Assembly (NCBI GenBank): GCA_964036195.1
Contig: OZ038453.1
Coordinates: forward strand, 7,827,469-7,891,468
DNA from: Sphaerolaimus hirsutus
Lineage: Eukaryota > Nematoda > Chromadorea > Monhysterida > Sphaerolaimidae
Length of the DNA stretch: 64,000 nucleotides
Direction of reading: 5' to 3'
Part shown: positions 36,897-49,000 of the stretch, in pieces
Numbering within the stretch: the stretch's first letter is position 1
How the letters are laid out: the number at the start of each line of letters is the position of its first letter
Notes under the pieces: generated by a model
Told to the model about the DNA's origin: nothing
Databases searched by the model: none
What the model saw: only the letters and a program-made list of their open reading frames with translations
Made by a program: the position numbers and the translations under genes

Positions 36897-37106
36897 TACC
36901 GTATTACCATTAACATCACGTTTCCCCCCATGGACTTCTTCCCCCCGTGGTGTGTTCCATTAGCGTGATGTCCGTGCGGACATAACGCTAATGCAACACG
37001 ACAAAACGCTAATGCAACACGACAAAACGCTCATGCAACACGGACAAAACGCTAATACAACACACTCCGGGAGGGAAGTTGTCCACGGGGGAAAAGTAAC
37101 TGTAAT
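36897..37106. mobile_element. Element with TACCGTATTACC end and CAAAACGCTAATGC tandem
   Basis: After TACCGTATTACCATTAACAT come a GTCCGTGCGGAC hairpin and four repeats of AACACGACAAAACGCTAATG type. The right side is CACGGGGGAAAAGTAACTGT. The left side CCCCCATGGACTTCTTCCCC partly mirrors it. Confidence 0.5.
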
Positions 37107-37296
37107 CCTGCATTACCTCGAATTTTCCCCCCCTTGAATTAACCCCCCCCCTCGAAATACCCCCCCCCCCTAAATTTCGGCTGAGGAAATAATAACCCCC
37201 CCTCGAAATACCCCCCCTAACATTGAGTGTAACGTGAACGTACATGACAAATACCGCAGTTTGTGATCTGTACAATGCAGAACACACGTTAAAAGT

Positions 37297-37425
37297 AGTG
37301 ATGTAAAAAGCGCCAGACTTTTGGCGCCAAGCGCCAAAAGCGCCATGGCGCTTTTCTGGACCTTAGCGCCAAGCGCCAAAGGCGCCAGGGGGCCATGGCG
37401 CCAAGCGCCAATGGCGCCAGCGCCA
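37297..37425. repeat. GGCGCC-word cluster starting AGTGATG
   Basis: AGTGATGTAAAAAGCGCC starts a run of GGCGCCAAGCGCCAAAAG variants. Confidence 0.6.
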
Positions 37426-37705
37426 AAATGATATTGCCTTTAATGATACAGGTGAGACAAAGTACTATTTTCTTCACTTTCAATAACTTGTATTGCCTCC
37501 AAAAAGACAAGAATGGTCAAATAATGGAAATCAATAAGTTTTCTTGCTCAACACACAAGTTCAAATAGATAGCAAATTGCCTCTCTGAAGTGGTAGAAGC
37601 TGAAAGATTGTCTGGGGGTTGGGGGTGCAGCGTTTCAATCTATTGGATATTTCAAGATTTAAAGTGCAAACTGTGAGATAACAGGGTAAAAATAGCGAAA
37701 TTACA

Positions 37706-38091
37706 TACTGTATTTCCTTGAAATACCCCCCCTCCCCCCGGGGGTGATTGTTTCAGAGTGAGAATTTTGAGGGGGGGGGTATTATTTCGCCAGAAATTTT
37801 TTGAAAATCCAGTACTAAATTGTCGTACGCGGATGGAGAAAAATACAACAATAACCGCTATATATAAGCGTCTATTGACTTATTTAAGTGTGTAACACTG
37901 TTCTAACGTAACAATTCATTGTTTGAAACGTGTGTTTTGCATTGCCCGAATCACAAACTGAAGTTTTGTCATGTATGTTCTCTGTACACTCAATTGGGGG
38001 GGGGGTATTTCGAGGGGATGGGTAATTATTTCATAGTGTCTGTTTTGAGGGGGGGGGGGATTTCCAGGGGGGATTTCGAGGAAATACAGTA
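37706..38091. mobile_element. TACTGTATTTCC MITE-like element
   Basis: Left TACTGTATTTCCTTGAAATA and right ATTTCGAGGAAATACAGTA enclose a 386-bp unit. Its core matches parts of 40045-40475 and 18653-19108. It lies between two GGCGCC clusters that may be halves of one unit (AGTGATG at 37297, CATCACT ending 38423). Confidence 0.7.
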
Positions 38092-38179
38092 TCTGAGTAA
38101 AATATCTATGTAAAATAATTACATACATAGCCAAAAATTGCTGAAAATAGGCAATATAGCACATGAACACCGCGGAGCA

Positions 38180-38423
38180 ATTATCATTCTCTGGCGCTTT
38201 TTTGGCGCTTTAAAAAATGGTAGCGCCAAGCACCAATGGCGCCACTGGAAAGTAGCGCCAAGCGCCAAAAGCGCCATGGTGCTTTTTGGAAACACGGCGC
38301 CAAGCGCCAATGGCGCCACAGCATTTTAGCGCCAAGCGCCAAAAGCGCCATGGCGCTTTTTGCTTTGGCGCTAGCGCCAGGCGCTAGCGCCAGGCGCCAG
38401 CGCCATGGCGCTTTCACATCACT
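38180..38423. repeat. GGCGCC-word cluster ending CATCACT
   Basis: Runs of AGCGCCAAGCGCCAAAAGCG and GCTAGCGCCAGGCGC end GGCGCTTTCACATCACT. Confidence 0.6.
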
Positions 38424-38870
38424 AGTTAAAAGTGATGATTAAGTGACGTTAGGGAAGGGTTTTTGTGTATATACAGTAATATATGCCTATAAACACATAT
38501 AAATCTATGTGATTGTTCGATTTTTCTACGTCTGCGTATGGGGAATTTCCGAAAATTTCTGGCGAAATAATAGACCCCCCTCGAATAAACCCCCCCTCGA
38601 ATTATCCCCCCCTCAAATTTTGCTGGCGAAATAATAAACCCCCTTGGGTATTTCGAGGTAATACGGTACTTTATATAAGTTGTTATAAGTCGCATGATTA
38701 CCTATATTGCTAAGCCTAAGTTTTGTTTTAAAGCTGTGTTGGTATGCAGAGTTGATATTGGGTATTTACTTTTACTCTAAAATATGCGTAAAACAGCGTA
38801 CTGAGTAAATAGCCATGGGTACAATACTTCAACTGTACCAGTACCCATTGTACCCAGTATTTTTAGCAGA

Positions 38871-39266
38871 TACCGTATTTTTCCGTTTATAACACTTTTT
38901 TATAACAGCAAACTTTTTTAAAACTTGTATAACAGGTCTAGGTCGATGGGGTCTAGGTCGATGGGGGTGCTACACATGGACCAATTTAAAACAGCAAAAA
39001 ACAGCAAAATAAGATAATAGAAATTCCGTGTTTTTTTTTCGAAATACAAACTTCCCTACATATTTTTTTGGTTCCAAGCGCGCATCTAATTCAATTGTAA
39101 AAATATGCGTGCGCGCCGGAATTACAATGAGTGGCGCCACACACAATTTTTAAGCCGTTCAATTCGGGCCGTTTTTTGAAACCTACCATTTCACCCCCGG
39201 GGTGCTATAAAACTAAATAAAACCCCGGGTGTTATGCACGGGGGGTGCTATAAACGGAGAAATACC
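38871..39266. mobile_element. TACCGTATTTTTCCGTTTAT MITE-like element
   Basis: TACCGTATTTTTCCGTTTAT at the left is mirrored by TATAAACGGAGAAATACC at the right. Inside are GGGTGCTATAA and TAGGTCGATGGGG repeats. 396 bp, no gene. Confidence 0.65.
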
Positions 39267-39280
39267 TGAGTATACTCGGC

Positions 39281-39500
39281 GTACGTGATACTCTGCCCTC
39301 GCACTGATTTATGCCAATTATTTTTTAATCATGCGATTTCCGTAAAAATATGAAAAAAGTTCATCGATGTGAATATGTTGATGAATAACATTATAACAAC
39401 AACCAATTTTGTCATCTTTTTATGACACTCGGACGCGTTAACCATCGTTGGCACACTTCCAGCGGAACCACGCGTGCAGGGTGTAAAGTAACCGGAGTAT
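39281..39500 (+). repeat. Dispersed ~220-bp repeat, copy 4
   Basis: CTCGCACTGATTTATGCCAA at the left and CAGCGGAACCACGCGTGCAG at the right. It is a shortened relative of 2095-2334. Confidence 0.65.
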
Positions 39501-40044
39501 AATAACTGAGTAAATACCAAATTTCGCGCATGTAATCCCGGTGCACATGCAGGCCAAATTTCACGCATAACTGAGTAGATACCCATGGGTACAATACTTC
39601 AGTTGTACCAGTACCCATTGTACGCATACTTGCACTTTGCACATGCAATTTATGCAAGCACCTAAAAATAATTGATTTTATGCTCCCGTGACAAAAAATA
39701 CTCAATTTACTCAAAAGTACTGAAAAATATTTGAAAAAATACTTTTATGCTATTTTACCCAATTACTGGGTAAAAACAAAGTATTTTACCCAGGTATTTT
39801 TTGAGCATGGGTAAAAATGAAAGTATTTACGGGTTATGACCTATGAGTACATTTGAAAACGTTCTGTACTTATAAGAACACTGTTGGTGTGCAGAAAAAT
39901 TACATTTCACAAATACACAGAAATAAAAAAAAGTGCTACTGGAGTTTTTCGAGCGAAATACTCAAATACACATAGGTATACTCGGCGGACATCACACTTA
40001 GTGTGGAAACCTACCATAACCCATATGAATAATGAACCAAAAAT

Positions 40045-40475
40045 TACCGTATTTCCCCGAAATACCCCCCGGGGGTGATTGTTTCATAGTGCTCCCGAGA
40101 GGGGGGGGGGTTAAACGAGGGGGGGTATTTCGAGGGGGGGGGGTTATTATTTCACAAGAACTTTTTTGAAATCTTAGTACAAAATCGTTGTTTGTGATGT
40201 GCGCTGGGGTAAAATAATGCATCAATAACTGACATGTAAAGACTCCTGTAGACTAATATTAGTACATAGATGGTATAAACACTGTTCTAACGTGATTCCG
40301 ACATTGTTTCAACGTGTGTTCTGCACTACGCAGAACACAAACTGCATTATTTGTCATGTACGTTCTCTTTACACTCAATTTGGGGGGGGGGTATTTCGAG
40401 GGGGGTGATTGTTTCATAGTGGTCTCGAGAGGGGGGGGGGTCAAACGGGGGGGGGTATTTCGAGGAAATATGGTA
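40045..40475. mobile_element. TACCGTATTTCCCCGAAATA MITE-like element
   Basis: 431 bp. TACCGTATTTCCCCGAAATA at the left mirrors TATTTCGAGGAAATATGGTA at the right, with G-rich subterminal arrays and a core containing TTATTTGTCATGTACGTTC. It ends 36 bp before the BEL/Pao target site. Confidence 0.75.
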
Positions 40476-40516
40476 TACAGTTTTTCATCACAATTTTTCA
40501 TTTTTACTATGGGAAA

Positions 40517-41841
40517 TGTGCTGACCGTGGCAAAATGGATGGATAAAGAAATACAGAGAATTGATAATTAGGCTCATATTCGCATATTTACTTATTTGCA
40601 CTATTTTACTTTTCATGCACTATATTTATTTACCACGCAAATTGTATTTCCTACACTTATTACGTATCCATGGAGAATATTCGATTAGGAAAATGTTCTA
40701 TAAGTTATTGATAGGTTTGTGTGGAATGTTTAGGTTAAAAGGTCAAATATGTTATTATTAGGTGTATTAATAAAAAATTGGGCTCATTCAACTCGCCGTA
40801 ATTTTCTGATCATGATTATATATACATTTGCATAGTTTACTTGCAGTTTACAAAAGTCAAATCTTGTAAATATTTACGTGCTGCGTAATTATCTAGGCCA
40901 GCGTCCTAATGGAGAAATAGTGCCCTGTGCGCAACTAGCATTTACTGTATGTATTTACGAAGCCCTTCGCGTAGGCATAATTATTGTAACCCTGCTCACA
41001 ACTTATATTTATATTTACTTGATATTTAATACCCTGCTCAAGCCGAATATATTATAGACCCTGCTCAATTAATATACCCATTTACCTCGAATAAGTCCCG
41101 ATTTGCCAATTATGAAATATACGTTTCCAGGAAGTGATTATTATTATTATATCGAATATACCATGTTCTATTTACGTCATTAGGAACATTTGCACTGCTA
41201 TTTAGATTTCCCAACCCTATCATATTAGTTCCAATGTGCGTCAATGTTTTCTGACAAATTGAAGCAAATTAGTAAATCGGCCGAGTTTGCCGACTTCGCG
41301 CCTCTCAAGATTAATAGTTTTTCCATTAGCCCAATTTGTACCTGGTATTTCTTTACCATAATTATTTGAATGTATGCACGCGTAAAATAAGCCAACTGTT
41401 TCGGTCAAATGTGTTTTATGTGTTTATTTGTGGTTCATTTGTACATTTGTATTAGGAAATTACTGTAACTGTTTTTTCTATACATGATTTCCGTGTCTTA
41501 GCTACTTTGGAAGTTTTTACTTCAGTCTTCTGACCCAACCCGAGTCTGCAGTCTGCGGACCCACCCCAAGTGAAAAATAAGCTAGCGATAGAAACTTCGA
41601 CTAGGAAGCTCGCTAGGCTTTGCGCTTTTGTAAAACGCTGTATCTGATCAAAATAAAGTACCTGAAACAATCTCGAAACCCCTTTTCAACACACAACTAC
41701 GAAATAAACTCAACTTGGCTGTCGACAAGTGGACGTTCGGCAACAACGGGAAATCAACCACTCTAAAGGCCGTTTCTCACTACGGTCTTGAAGCAGCCGG
41801 ATTCGGTGGTAGAAGACGCTGACTTCGGTGGCTTCATCACA
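40517..41841 (+). repeat. Left LTR of the BEL/Pao element
   Basis: 1325 bp, TG...CA ends. A TATATATA stretch at 40817-40824 could be the promoter, and AATAAA at 41652-41657 and 41703-41708 could be poly(A) signals, all inferred. Short frames of 66 and 72 codons appear in both LTRs only because the LTRs match. I do not call them genes. Confidence 0.95.
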
Positions 41842-41859
41842 TGGCGCAGCGAGCAGGGT
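41842..41859 (+). other. Primer-binding site, matches 3' end of tRNA-Ser
   Basis: TGGCGCAGCGAGCAGGGT starts immediately after the LTR. It is the exact complement of a tRNA 3' end ACCCTGCTCGCTGCG plus CCA, which I recall as the acceptor/T-arm sequence of metazoan tRNA-Ser(UGA). Reverse transcription would be primed here. Confidence 0.8.
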
Positions 41860-43070
41860 GATTGCATGACATTGTGCTATCACCAAGCCGGAACGGACAT
41901 TGTGCGGCAGTTGGCAGAACTTCAAAAGTCCTGCTGAACATCAATTTGGCCTTGGCTGAGCGTTGGCTGTTGATTTGCAGACAGCATTGTGCCAAAGTCA
42001 CGGCACTCCTGTCTACATCCTGGGAGCGGTTCTACGCTCACGCGCGGAGGACACTGGAGTTCTGACAGGCCTGTCAGGATTTCAGGCAGCTATCACCAGT
42101 GTTCTGGCAAGGTGCTAGACGCTGGGCGGCACCGGCATTTGACAAGGAGTCATTGTCGGACGGTGGTCAAACTTTCGCTGGAAGCTCCCGGACATCCGGA
42201 CGCCAGTGACCGCTCGCACGTACTTCCTATGCCAAGGGAGGGTGACCTGACGGAGACAGGATCGCCACAGAGCCACGCTAGTCAAAGGGCTGTTTTTTGG
42301 GCATTCGCGGAGGTCCCTCGCTCCACTGGGTAAGAGTGGACTCATACCTCGGAAGTGCAAAAGTAGGGGTATCAGTGTACAAAGGGCTGTAGCTGACAGA
42401 GGGCTGTAGCTGACAGAGAGTGGATTTGAAAACCAAGTATTAGGATACTTGGTAGCGTGTAGGGGCTTTGCGGAGCTCCCATCAAATATACACGCTGTGC
42501 CTGCTCGGTACCATCAGATCAAACAGCACAAAAGTGCCAGAAAACTGCATTGCACAGGCGCAATTGCAGAGCAGTGTACAGAAACACTGCCCAGAATCAG
42601 AAAGTGCACCAGAGTGCACAGAAACGTGTCACAGGTGACACGGCAAGCGCAGCACTGCGCACAGCGGCACAGGAGCCGCTCAGGAAAGCAAGTGGCCGGT
42701 GTGGTCACAAGGCACACAGGCGTGCCAGAAAGGGCGCCAGAGCGCTCAGAAAGAGTGTGTACGGACCCTTTTTGGGCGCACACTGCTGAGAAAATAAATT
42801 GTTTATTGTCCAGGTGGATTTGACCGGTGTGTTGAAGTCAACGCGTGTAAACAATCACGTCAGGGGCTTTAGGAACACACCTGGTGCCAGTGCAGTAAAG
42901 GTCAACGCGTGAGAACACGTCAGGGGCCTGTAGGACTGCATTGGTATTGTGCGTGGCACAACAAATCCGTAGTGCACAGAGCACTACATAGAAAGACGCA
43001 GAGAAGCGTCAAGGGCGTCACAGGAGACGCACCATAAAGGAAAACAGTGAAGGAAAATTCATCAGCGAAA
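41860..43070 (+). other. BEL/Pao 5' leader
   Basis: About 1.2 kb between primer-binding site and start codon. It has several short frames of up to 124 codons, repeated GTCAACGCGTG and GTCAGGGGC words, and many CA-rich stretches. Presumably it holds packaging signals, and possibly a splice donor (for example CAG/GTGACA near 42635) for an envelope message. I see no conserved gene. Confidence 0.6.
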
Positions 43071-46000
43071 ATGGTTTCGCCAACTGGTCACATCAGAAAG
43101 ACCCTGGGGCCAGCAAAGCACAGGGTGGAAAGTAGATTGGCAAGAGAATTTGCCAAGTATGACCCAGAGTTATTTGCGGGAGCAACAAAGGAAGAAAAGA
43201 GAACAGAAATGAGAAGAGTGATTGCATCTGTCAAACAGGAGGGTGCAAAATTGGAAAGTGCAATGAATGCAGTGAAAACTCAATTTGACGCATGGAGGGA
43301 TATTGTCAAGGACATTGACGAACCCGACCAGATGGAACAAGAACAGAAGATATACCAAGACTCATATGAGGAATATGCAAATATGTCAGACTTGGTGACA
43401 CAGAAAGTAGTAGCCATGAATGTGTATATCGAAGAGTTGCAAGACATGATCCAGCAACAAAGCGGAAATACCATGTATGAAGTCAATACAGCATTCATAC
43501 AGCAAATGGCTGCCCAGATGGCTCTGACAGCTCAGGGAGCTGCTCCAGGGGCCAGTTCAACCAATGCAACCACAGCAAAGAGCGTCAAATTACAGAAACT
43601 GGAAGTGGAACAGTTTACTGGGGAAATTGTCAAATTTCGATCATGGTGGCAAATGTTCGAATCCCACATCCACAATCGGACAGATTTGGAGGACATTTCC
43701 AAGTTTTCATACTTGAGGAGCTTGCTGAAAGGCTCAGCATTTGGCATGATCAGTGGATTGAGTGTGACAGCAGAGAATTATGCACCCGCAATTGCAATGC
43801 TCAAGAAGAGATATGACCAGCCAGTTGTGGTCAGAAACACGCTGATGAGTAATATAATGAAGTTGCGACAGGCCAGGAATACCTGTCAGGATATGAGAAT
43901 TTTGTTTGATGCAATTGAAAGGCTGCTCCAGCAGTTGGAGTCACTGGGTGAATCAGTGGAGCATCCAATGCTGTTGAGCCAGCTGCAACAGAAAGTGCCA
44001 CCCGAGGTTCTCAGAGAAATCCAGAAGGAACAGGGAACTGAGGAAGCCTTGACGGTGGGAAAATTCAGAGAGCTGTTTGGCAAGCAGCTAGCGCTCAGTG
44101 AGGCTGTACAGCACGCACAGCAAACTGAGGCACCAGTTCAGCAATCGCGCCAAGGATTCGGGAATAATCCCCGCGCACAGCAATTCAATAATCGGTTCCA
44201 AGGCAATGGGAATCGATTCAGAGGGCCAGAGAACCCAAGGACCAGCACAGGGAGCATGTCTGTGATCCAGAATGGACAGAGTGTACCACAGGCTGGATTC
44301 ATGAATCCTGGGAGGCCGTGTGTGTTCTGCAATGACACACAGCAATTACACTTTAATGATAAGTGTCCAAAGTTCAAAACTGCCAGAGAAAGGAGAGTGA
44401 TTTTGTCAAAGGCAGAGCGATGCCTGAGATGCCTGCAAAAAGGGCATTACATGAATCAATGTCAATTTACGAGAAGTTGCTTCTATTGCAAGTCCAATAG
44501 GCACCACACTGCGGTGTGCCCAGAGAAATTTGGTGACAATGGCAATGGAAACGCTGGACGGCAAATTCCAGCATTCAAAGCAAATGGTCAACTGAGTGGC
44601 CAGCAATCAGCAAACAATGGCAGAAAGTCTGTGCCGACAGCCGGTCGACCAGCACAGAGCCAACAGAGAAAAGCCACAGTGAATTGTGTCACTGTGGAAG
44701 AAGCTGGACCAGAAATGGTGGAGACAGAAACCATATCCAGCACAGTGGTTACAGAACCAAATACAAAGCAACAAAATATGTCAGTGAACCTGTCAGTAAA
44801 TAGGAATATGTCAATGTTGATGACAGCCAGAACCGTGATTGAGGCTTCAGAAATGGATACAGAGATGGAGCCTGAACAGCCACCACTACAGATTCAAGCG
44901 TTCTTGGACACAGGATCCCAGGGAACGTACATGTCAGAGAAAGTGGCCAAGAAACTCAATTTGAAGAGTACAGGTGAACACCACATCCAGGTGTACACAT
45001 TCGGAAATGAAAAGCCGCACTATAAAGTAGTACAGCAAGTGGAATTCAGAATGCGGCTTAGAAATGGCCAGAAAATGGAAATGGTGGCAGATGTGGTCCC
45101 GACGTTGACCACAGAACAAGTCAAAGTGCCTGTATCAGAACAGGACGAAAAGTACCTGCAGAAGTACTTCCCGGATGAGAGTTACTTTGCAGACAGAATT
45201 CCCAAGGAAAAAGGGACAGAGTGCAAGTTCAAGCCAGACATTATAGTGGGCTTGAATTATTTCTGGGACTTGATGTCCAGAAACACCAGCACCACCAGAC
45301 TTCCGTCAGGATTGTATGTCATTCCATCAGAATTGGGATTGCTGATGGGAGGTGGGCAGCTGACAAGCAACAGAAATCAATGGACCACGGATGGTGCATA
45401 TCCGGTGGTGGTCAACACAATTGTGCATCAAATTCAGAGAGAAAAGTGGTACGAGGAAGCACCGTTGTCAATTGCTCCTGTACCAAATGTCAAAGACATG
45501 GATAGACTGGATACCATTGGCATAATGGACCAGCCAGACCTCGTCGAGGATGATGAGGCCATCAAGCAATTCAATGAGAGTGTACAGAGAAACCCAGATG
45601 GACGGTACTCTGTAAAGTTCATGTACAAACCAAATTTGCATGAACTCCCAGATAACAAAGTAATGGCGTTCAAGAGGTTCAGATACCTCACCAACAGGCT
45701 CAAGAGAGACCCAGAATTACTGGAGAAAATTCAGACAATCATGAAAACACAAGAGGAGCAAGGAGTAATTGAGAAAGTCCAAGAAGATATTATGGATGGC
45801 AGAAAGTTCCATATATTGCCTCATCAACCAGTGATAACGCCAGAGAAAACTACCACAAAGGTCAGAGAGGTATATGACGCCTCAGCAAAACCGCCAGGCA
45901 TGCCAAGCTTGAATGAGTGCATGTACCGCGGTCCAGTGATACTACCACAGCTGGTAGGGATGCTGATGCGATTCCGGTTGCATGGAATCGCCCTGGTCGC

Positions 46001-49000
46001 AGACATAGAGAAAGCGTTTCTGCAGATTAGTCTGCAGGACAGTGACAGAGATGTGACAAGATTTCTGTGGTACAAGGATCCCACGAAACCATCCATGGAG
46101 GACAACATTCAGATTTACAGATTTGCCAGAGTACCATTTGGCATAATCTGCAGTCCAGCGCTGCTGGCGCTGACAGTCAGATACCACCTGAATCAAGCTG
46201 GCACAGAGAATGCAAAATTGATCGATGAAAATCTGTATGTGGATAATTTGATCCTCAGTGTGGACACAGAGCAGAAAGCAATCGAATTGTACCAGGAATC
46301 CAAAGTGCTGTTCACAGAGGCACAGATGAATCTGAGAGAATGGAACAGCAACAATAAGAGCTTTACTTGGCAATTGGCAGAGTCGGATGTAGCCAAGGAA
46401 ATGGTCACAACAGTCCTAGGAATGAAATGGGACACAGAAAGCGACCAGATGTGGCTGAAAACGCCAAAGACAGTTCAGCAATCACAGTTATCAGAAACTG
46501 ACCAGAAAATCAAACTTCCCACGAAAAGGACAGTTGCAAAGGTGACTGCGGGATGTTTTGATCCAATGGGACTCGTCAGCCCTGTCCTACTGCCAGCAAA
46601 GAGATTTTTGCAGACATTATGGCATTCAGGACCAAGTGCCAAAGAGTGGGATACTCCCCTGTCTGAGGAACAGACAGCAATTTGGCAGCAATTGGAAACA
46701 GAATTGCTCAAGGTTGGACAGATCAAGTTCAACAGAAATCTGAATTATCAGAGTGGTGCAGATGCACAACTGCACATCTTCGTCGATGCCTCAGCAATGG
46801 CATACAGTGCAGCGGCATACATATGCCAGAAAACAGAAAATGACAGCGGCACGTCAAGCCTGCTGTACTCCAGATTGAGACTCGCTCCAAAGAAACCAGA
46901 AGTGACAATTCCACGGCTGGAATTGTTAGCAATGTTGATTGGCACCAGAATGTCAAAGTTTATTCACAAAGAGCTCAAGGACGTCAAATTCAGTCAAACA
47001 GTTGTATGGTCAGATTCAACCTGTTGTCTGAAGTGGCTAACAACAGCGAAGCCACTGGCATGTTTTGTCAAGAACAGATTGGATGAAATCAGGAAAATTC
47101 AGAGTGAGACAGAGAACATGCACATCAGACACATCGCAGGACTGGAAAACCCAGCTGACATGGCCACGAGAGGCATGAATATGTCAGAGTTGGAAGGCAG
47201 TAACCTGTGGTGGAAGGGGCCAGAATGGCTAATGACTGGAGAGTGGCCAGAGCCGAAAGTGGAGCCAGTCACGCCAGAAGTAATGGCAGAAATCAAGAGA
47301 GAAGAGCTCAAGTTCCCAAAAGCCAGTCCAATTTACCTGGGCGCCACACAGCAAGTGGTCAGTGACCCAGATGCCAGCAATGTGCAAGCTGATGAAAGCA
47401 AGCAAAGCAACCCATTGGGAATTGAGATTCAGAGATTCTCATCACTGACAAAGTTACTGGATGCAACAGTATACGTGATGAGATTTGTGCGACAGATGCA
47501 CAAAAAGCGCAGCAGAAATGACAGTCAGAATGGATTGTCAGAAATCATGAAAAGTATCTGTGGTACAATAAAACCACAGGGAATTATCAGCATTGAAGAG
47601 AGAGAGATTGCGTTGAAATATTGGATCAAAGTGACGCAACAGAATCATTACAAAGGAGTGGCAGAGATTCTGGCAACAGGCCACAGCAGAGGCAGCCAGA
47701 ATAGCAAAAAAGTAGCTGCAGACCAGCAGTTGATCAAATGGCTCAATGTGCAAATGCATCAGGATGGAATCCTGAAGTGCCACGGCAGAATGGAGCATAC
47801 TGACCCACAGGAGGTCACAGTGCCACTCATACTGTTGCCAGCAGCGGCTACAGTAACTCAGCTGATCGTCAGAGACCAGCATGAGAGGTTGATGCACGCA
47901 GGAGTGCAACATACATTGGCAGCAATCAGACAAAAGTACTGGATTACACAGGGCAGACGGGTGATCTACAATGTGACGAGAACCTGCCCAACCTGTAAGA
48001 AATTGGGAGCGAAGCCGTACCAGCTTCCACCAATGCCAGATTTGCCAGAAACCAGAGTTCAGAGAGCCAGACCGTTCCAATACACGGGTTTGGATTATTT
48101 GGGACCAGTTTGGTACAAAGTGGACAAAGATCACAGGAAAATGTGGATCTGTTTGTTCACGTGCATGGTGACACGTGCAGTTCACCTGGAAAGTGTGCTG
48201 GACATGACAGCACAGGAATTCCTGAACGCAGTCAGGAGATTCATCGCCAGGCGTGGAAAGCCTGAGGCAGTGATTTCAGACAATGCAACGCAATTCAAAT
48301 TGACAGAAAAAGTGCTCAGCACAAGCACTGACAAGGCCATCAATACTGGAAAGGAATGGTCAGAAATGGTCAAAAGTGGAGCAGTACAGACTTACTGCTC
48401 ACAGCAACAAATCCAGTGGAACATGACTACTCCTATGGCACCGTGGCAGGGAGGAGTCTATGAGAGAATGGTGGGCATCACCAAGAAACATTTCAAGGCA
48501 GCTGTGGGGCACAGAATGTTAACCCTGCAAGAATTGTTGACACTTCTGCCAGAAGTCGAAGCAGTGATCAACAGCAGGCCGATTTCTTACATCTATGGTG
48601 ATGTAAAGAGTCTCAGAGTGCTGACGCCAAAAGACTTCCTGACAGGGGAAGGTCAGATTGGAGCACCACAGTTTGATGCAGACAAAGATGGAGAATTCAT
48701 GCCCAGAATGGATAACGCAGCGAAACTGCAGAAATATTGGGAGACAACCCAGCAAACTTTGGATAAGTTCTGGGACTTGTGGCATCAAGAGTACATTCCG
48801 AGCTTGAGGGAAAGAACTCAGGTGACACACAAACATGGCAGATTGACAGCGACTCAAGAACCCAAAGTGAATGAAGTTGTGCTGATTTATGAAGAGAACA
48901 TGCCCAGAGGTGCATGGAGGATGGGTCGCATCGAGCAGTTAGAGCCCAGCAAAGATGGACAGATTCGCTCAGCAAAAGTCAGAACTGCCAACAGAAATGT

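Noticed and set aside
40561..40761. 66-codon frame in both LTRs
   Set aside because: LTR sequence is duplicated by mechanism; composition is that of AT-rich regulatory DNA.
42449..42823. 124-codon frame in the retrotransposon leader
   Set aside because: Overlaps other short frames and has no domain; more likely leader sequence.
43047..43070. Start of the polyprotein at 43047
   Set aside because: The codon there is GTG. The first ATG, with a strong context, is at 43071.
47538..48185. 215-codon antisense frame in the BEL/Pao pol region
   Set aside because: Shadow of the sense coding region; no independent support.
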